From JACJXF01 sp964349045 (lineage in GTDB: Bacteria; Bacteroidota; Bacteroidia; Bacteroidales; GCA-2748055), in contig CAYGFI010000091.1 of NCBI GenBank assembly GCA_964349045.1, positions 1 through 19,429 on the forward strand: a stretch of DNA of 19,429 nt. The letters run 5' to 3'. Shown here piece after piece: positions 16,351 to 19,429 of the stretch. The translations under genes were made by a program, and so were the position numbers. Every line of letters starts with the position of its first letter. Position 1 is the stretch's first letter. Under the pieces are notes generated by a model. It ran no database searches. It was not told where the DNA came from and saw only the letters and a list, made by a program, of their open reading frames with translations.

Positions 16351-16671
16351 TTATAAATTGGTTTTATCTATTTTAATATCCTGTTCAACCGAGTCTTCTT
16401 TTTTTGCAGCATCGGCATTGTGCATATTTTCGCCGGTAGTTACCCCAATTCCTGCTAAATCGGGATAGGTCACAAACATCTGCTTCACGCTTTTGCGAAA
16501 ATAATCGCGGGTAGTTATATTATCAATATCATCGGTTATTTCGTATTTGCCATTGGTGCCATTTACAAAAATATTCCAGGTAAGTACATAAAAATCAATG
16601 TTCCGGTCTTTGGCATACCTCAATACTTTTTGCCAGAACTCAATTTTTTCATCTATGGTGAGTTTTTTCAA
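16351..16671 (-). pseudogene. Internal fragment of a GH67-like gene
   Basis: About 107 codons carry the segment IEFWQKVLRYAKDRNIDFYV then LTWNIFVNG and YPDLAGIGVTTGENM. This aligns with WETFWNSIFRMARERGIETY, VLNWNIFVSP and YPDLTGLGITLGEGM, residues about 201-287 of the intact lipoprotein at 5036-7147, which establishes the family. It has no ATG start, no signal, no N-terminal alpha/beta domain and no C-terminal half. After AAKKED the similarity ends in a 12-residue tail. The fragment starts directly after the end of the Kelch/DUF1080 remnant and stops 5 bases before the enolase-type gene, so both ends look like deletion joints. It was once a second, different member of the same family; no product is expected. 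Confidence 0.72.
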
Positions 16672-16682
16672 TACCTCAATAT

Positions 16683-17177
16683 TTATTTAAATTTTAGCCT
16701 TAACTCAAAATCAGCATACTCATTCTTACTTTGCAACCATACGTAGTTATGATTTTCAGAATTCATCGAATTGCAAACGATGGCGCCATCCTCCACTTTC
16801 CAAAAATCATAATCCCTGTCTTCCTCAATACATTTTATTTCCCAACCATCCAGATTTTTACCGTTAAAGAGCGGTTGCCAGTTATGATCTGCTGAAAAGA
16901 CCTCGATGGAATTCATATTTCCAACACCCCTGTTTTCGTTTCCGGCAGCAAAATAGATGTTGTTGTTGAACAGAATAACATTGATGCCAAAGTCACCAAT
17001 CAGGTAAAACTTATTCTGAAACTCTACAAAGGCATTTTCATATCGCCCGGTTATATCACCTGTTGTTTCAAGGGTTGTCCATCTGTAACTATCGGGCCTC
17101 TGATTTTGAGCATTTAAAACATGATTGAATGTTAGCAATGCCGCTACTAAACTAATTTTACTAAAGATGCTTGCCAT
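16683..17177 (-). pseudogene. Mosaic remnant: signal peptide, shrunken Kelch piece and truncated DUF1080 domain
   Basis: The open frame (164 codons, ATG 17177) begins with a signal peptide (FSKISLVAALLTFNHVLNAQ). It continues as Kelch-propeller sequence (YRWTTLETTGDITGRYENAF, QNKFYLIG, then FNNNIYFAAGNENRGVGNMN, SIEVFS), but only about one and a half blades remain where six would be needed. From about residue 100, WQPLFNGKNLDGWEIK and FWKVEDGAIVCNS are the beginning of a DUF1080 (3-keto-disaccharide hydrolase, LamG-like) domain. It breaks off after ADFELRLKFK and a TAA. DUF1080 domains are normally about 180-200 residues; about 65 are left. The frame has stayed open through the losses. Neither part can fold fully, so I treat it as a relic of one or two glycan-cluster genes. 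Confidence 0.72.
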
Positions 17178-17285
17178 TTTTATACGTAAATAATTTGTTT
17201 TTAATTCTACCGTAAGTGGTAATTAACCGCTGTCCCGCCATTACTTAAGCACTAATATTGCAGTGTTTTATTATTCAAATCCCGG

Positions 17286-17819
17286 TTACAACACAATCGT
17301 AGGCGCCTTAAAGGTTTTAGGATCATTATTAAGATTATGCTTATAATTAATTACCTCTATGGTTTCAGGATTAATTTTTATTAAGACAAAATTGTCCTGC
17401 CAGTTTGGAATATTTTCCCAATAATCCCGCTTCATTTTTATTAACAACTCCTTATCATCTATTATTTTTGCTATTCCGGTAATATTAACATAACCTATTG
17501 CTGCAACATGGTTAGCATAATAAACACACACTTTAGGATTGTTTTTTATTTCACTCACTTTTCGACTGGATCTTGATGTGGCGAACCAAATGGTTAATTC
17601 ATCATTGACAGGAAAAGGATTCATTGTACGAACCCGTGGTTGACCCGTTGAATCTATTGTAACAAGACCACAATATTTTGTTTCATTAATTATTTCGCGG
17701 GCCGCAATAAGCATTGTATCTCTGTTAACAGCGGATTGAGAATACAGATCCGATGGAATGATCGCTTTAATTACAAATAAAAAGCAAAACGCGACTGGTA
17801 TGAATTTCTTTATTTTCAT
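17286..17819 (-). CDS. Exported pyridoxamine 5'-phosphate oxidase-like (split-barrel flavin) protein
   Basis: This 177-residue protein has a hydrophobic N-terminal segment (KKFIPVAFCFLFVIKAIIPS) that reads as a signal peptide or anchor. It is followed by a complete FMN-binding split-barrel domain (about 33-165) of the general-stress-protein-26/PPOX-like group. Recognisable pieces are CGLVTIDSTGQPRVRTMNPF, LTIWFATSRSSRKVSEIKNN and the strand VCVYYANHVAAIGYVNITG. Such domains bind flavin (or F420 or haem in other branches); enzymatic activity is unproven for most of them. The ATG overlaps the stop of the preceding small gene by 4 bases (ATGA, 17816-17819), which allows translational coupling. 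It is the one gene in this flank that looks full length. Confidence 0.82.
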   Translation of the reverse strand: MKIKKFIPVAFCFLFVIKAIIPSDLYSQSAVNRDTMLIAAREIINETKYCGLVTIDSTGQPRVRTMNPFPVNDELTIWFATSRSSRKVSEIKNNPKVCVYYANHVAAIGYVNITGIAKIIDDKELLIKMKRDYWENIPNWQDNFVLIKINPETIEVINYKHNLNNDPKTFKAPTIVL

Positions 17820-18088
17820 GTAAATACTTTGTTTAGTGAAACGTATAATAAGATGTTAAAAATAATTCTAATATTGGTTGGCTTATCTTTATTTTTATTA
17901 TCCTGAGGAATCTGTATTCCCATGAATTCAAATTGTTGCCCAATATCTATCTGATATGTATATCCAATGGATTTTAATATAACTGTATCAGAAACAGTTA
18001 ATTCAATGAATCTTGATTCTTGAGCAAATGATAAAAATGGAATGGACATTAATCCTGAGATGAAAATCTGTTTTAAAGTTGTGTTCAT
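17816..18088 (-). CDS. Short exported hypothetical protein, possibly truncated
   Basis: This 90-codon frame starts at ATG 18088 with a clear signal peptide (KQIFISGLMSIPFLSFAQ). After cleavage comes RFIELTVSDTVILKSIGYTY then QIDIGQQFEFMGI, a pattern I associate with small Bacteroidetes exported proteins of unknown function. From about residue 60 (NKNKDKPTN onward) the sequence becomes low-complexity and does not look like a natural C-terminus, so a frameshift or deletion may have shortened it. The stop overlaps the start of the next gene by 4 bases. No function is proposed. Confidence 0.5.
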   Translation of the reverse strand: MNTTLKQIFISGLMSIPFLSFAQESRFIELTVSDTVILKSIGYTYQIDIGQQFEFMGIQIPQDNKNKDKPTNIRIIFNILLYVSLNKVFT

Positions 18089-18126
18089 AGCTTATAATAT
18101 TTGTTAGTTTTCTTGATGTTTTGCGG

Positions 18127-18462
18127 TTAACAATTACAGCAACCGACATATTGGCAACTGTCAGTCTTATATTCATTTATTATTTCAAGATCCTGCCTGC
18201 AGTCAAATAAGTTAATAATATCGATTCTTTTCTTCTCAAGGTTTACCCAATAAATAAGCTTATAAATTTTATATACTATGTACCTGAACTCTTGTAATCT
18301 GTCTGAAAGATGAATTGCTTTCTACCCGATAAGGGGATTTTTCTCCAGTTCTATTGAGCGGGCAATTATTTCATCAACCAGACGAGATGCAATTCTTATA
18401 ATGGCGGTTTAACTGTCGTATGCGAAAACATCCTCGAGCTTGTAAGTCCATGATATTAGATT
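18127..18462 (-). pseudogene. RelE/ParE-type toxin, decayed
   Basis: Read in a single frame from 18462 to the TAA at 18127-18129, the - strand gives LISWTYKLEDVFAYDS, a stop (TAA 18409-18411), then TAIIRIASRLVDEIIARSIE and LEKNPLIG. A second stop follows (TAG 18322-18324), then KAIHLSDRLQEFRYIVYKIY, KLIYWVNLEKKRIDIINLFD and CRQDLEIM. This is the ParE/RelE layout: two helices, then the central strands ending in an IIxxFDCRQD motif with conserved Arg. ParE toxins inhibit gyrase and RelE toxins cleave mRNA on ribosomes. The second stop lies where relatives have a sense codon (GxK), and the N-terminal helix is also shortened. No antitoxin gene is visible upstream. The relic is therefore inactive. 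Confidence 0.72.
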
Positions 18463-18474
18463 TTACATGTAAAG

Positions 18475-18759
18475 TTATAAATTTCCCTGATCATAATCCA
18501 ATGCAATTATTGCCGTGTATATTGCTGGTATCAAAGGTTGAGGAATTTTATCAATGACATTTTCAGGTATTATAAATATAACTGCAAACAATATGATAGT
18601 CGAAATTATCCCAATGAAGATTGAATTTCGGGCAGCATTATCATTTCCAAATACTTTGTAATTTTCAGAAATCAAAAATCCTGCAGCAAGTGGTCCTCCA
18701 AAAAATGTTGCAATTGAAATCGCTTTGTTTGTAAAAATCTTTTGAGAATTATTTTCCAT
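18475..18759 (-). CDS. Small membrane protein, C-terminally shortened hypothetical
   Basis: A 94-codon frame from ATG 18759. A short polar N-terminus (MENNSQKIFTNKA) is followed by two hydrophobic segments: about 13-30 (AISIATFFGGPLAAGFLI) and about 46-64 (IFIGIISTIILFAVIFII). A third partial segment (LIPAIYTAIIAL, about 75-86) breaks off into DYDQGNL and a stop. The sequence up to the third segment resembles a hypothetical membrane-protein family common in Bacteroidetes, whose members continue for several tens of residues. I therefore suspect a frameshift or deletion near 18490. Function unknown. It is separated from the ParE relic by only 12 bases. Confidence 0.5.
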   Translation of the reverse strand: MENNSQKIFTNKAISIATFFGGPLAAGFLISENYKVFGNDNAARNSIFIGIISTIILFAVIFIIPENVIDKIPQPLIPAIYTAIIALDYDQGNL

Positions 18760-19123
18760 TTATTTCATGTTATTAAATTAACGAAATGTCGCTTTGCCAT
18801 TCTGACAAGAACAACGTTAAAGCAGATAATTAATAGTTAATATGAATAGCCTTCGATTTGTTACCCGGATTTTCAATATTTCTTTTAAAATGAATGAATT
18901 TTTTATAAAAAACGGGCAATCATATCCTATCCGGTCTGAATTCTAAACCTGTTTATATCCGATGTTTTCTTATCCCTGTTTTACTACCAATTTGCCGACA
19001 GGAGATTTCCGGCTTTTGAACCTTACATATCCATTGGTTTCATTTCAGTAAAAGCAACCAAACAAGTGGTAAATCACATGCAAAAAACTTTAGTCGTACG
19101 AAAAGATATCAGGATCAATGAGC
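18760..19123. other. Gene-poor stretch without a recognisable feature
   Basis: No gene is recognised. On the + strand a frame stays open from 18940 to 19209 (90 codons), but it has no ATG before 19078, shows no RBS, and reads YYQFADRRFPAFEPYISIGF and later KGFHFWKSVHANGKYIFKF, matching no family I know. It runs into the repeat array. I regard it as a relic or chance frame. Confidence 0.4.
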
Positions 19124-19429
19124 CTGGAAAAGGATTTCATTTCTGGAAATCCGTTCATGCAAATGGTAAATACATTTTTAAATTCAGAAGGCCTATTTAC
19201 TCAATCTGAAAACATATTTCAACCTGTAAATCACATTTCAGTCCATTAGAAAACACATTTTCGCCCTCCGGAAACACATTTCCACGTGTAGGAAACACAT
19301 TTCCACGTGTAGGAAATACATTTCCACTTGTAGGAAACACATTTCCATGCGTAGGAAACACTTTTCCACGTGTAGGAAACACATTTCCATATTTCGGAAA
19401 CACATTTCCATATTTCGGAAACACATTTC
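19124..19429. repeat. 21-bp tandem repeat array, running off the window end
   Basis: From 19271 the unit GAAACACATTTCCACGTGTAG repeats every 21 bases (19271, 19292, 19313, 19334, 19355, 19376, 19397, with a partial copy from 19418). Near-identical copies differ mostly in the six bases after TTTCCA (CGTGTA, CTTGTA, TGCGTA, TATTTC). Further left, units at 19208, 19229 and 19250 are clearly related but diverged, and units at about 19166 and 19187 are barely recognisable, so the array fades leftwards. Each unit has small dyads: TTTCC...GGAAA across the joint, and CACGTG. Because 21 is a multiple of 3, open frames appear on the - strand (a GNVFPTR heptapeptide), but they lack a gene-like start. 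No spacers unique to each copy exist, so it is not a CRISPR array. Confidence 0.93.

Noticed and set aside
19197..19424. Minus-strand frames of 62-75 codons made of a GNVFPTR-like heptapeptide
   Set aside because: They arise because the repeat unit is 21 bp; more than one minus-strand frame is open through the array, there is no RBS or start outside the repeat, and the tail is non-repetitive noise.
19271..19429. Possible CRISPR array
   Set aside because: The period is 21 bases and the variable part is only about six bases; there are no unique spacers and no cas genes.

Overview
The window looks like a chromosomal segment of a Bacteroidota (Bacteroidetes) bacterium, probably a polysaccharide-degrading, Marinilabiliales-like lineage. 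The reasons are the run of secreted or lipoprotein glycoside hydrolases on one strand, the lipoboxes, a candidate promoter of Bacteroidetes type, an ArdC-like gene remnant of the kind carried on Bacteroidetes mobile elements, and an A+T-rich gene-poor flank. The rank below phylum is inference. The sequence is an assembly scaffold: it contains a 10-N gap at 1471-1480.

Region 1 (1-2286, + strand, A+T-rich) is the 3' part of a D12-class adenine DNA methyltransferase followed by an AlwI-family type IIS restriction endonuclease. Together they form a restriction-modification module. The endonuclease gene is interrupted by the N gap. Region 2 (2287-3610) is a mobile-element scar. It has a hairpin-rich convergent intergenic stretch, a decayed ArdC-like antirestriction/metallopeptidase gene with an in-frame stop, the C-terminal tail of an IS21-type IstB ATPase, and about 430 bases without a gene.

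Region 3 (3611-16345, - strand) is a carbohydrate utilisation cluster. In transcription order from the right it contains: an exported enolase-superfamily (mandelate racemase-like) enzyme, a secreted FAD-dependent oxidoreductase with a golvesin-like C-terminus, two tandem GH43-like genes (one split by a nonsense codon), a DUF4832 lipoprotein, a GH42 beta-galactosidase, a GH67/GH20b-like lipoprotein and a GH99-like/WbsX lipoprotein. No SusC/SusD pair or regulator lies in the window. The set suggests stepwise removal of galactose, arabinose-type and uronic-acid residues from a plant or algal heteroglycan, with oxidation and dehydration of a released (acid) sugar. This substrate assignment is inference.

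Region 4 (16346-18760, - strand) is decayed. It holds a short GH67-like fragment, a shrunken Kelch piece joined to the head of a DUF1080 domain, a probably functional secreted pyridoxamine-phosphate-oxidase-like protein, a short exported hypothetical protein, a RelE/ParE toxin relic with two in-frame stops, and a shortened membrane protein. Region 5 (18761-19429) has no recognisable gene and ends in a 21-bp tandem repeat array that runs off the window. Copies are near-identical at the right end and degenerate towards the left.
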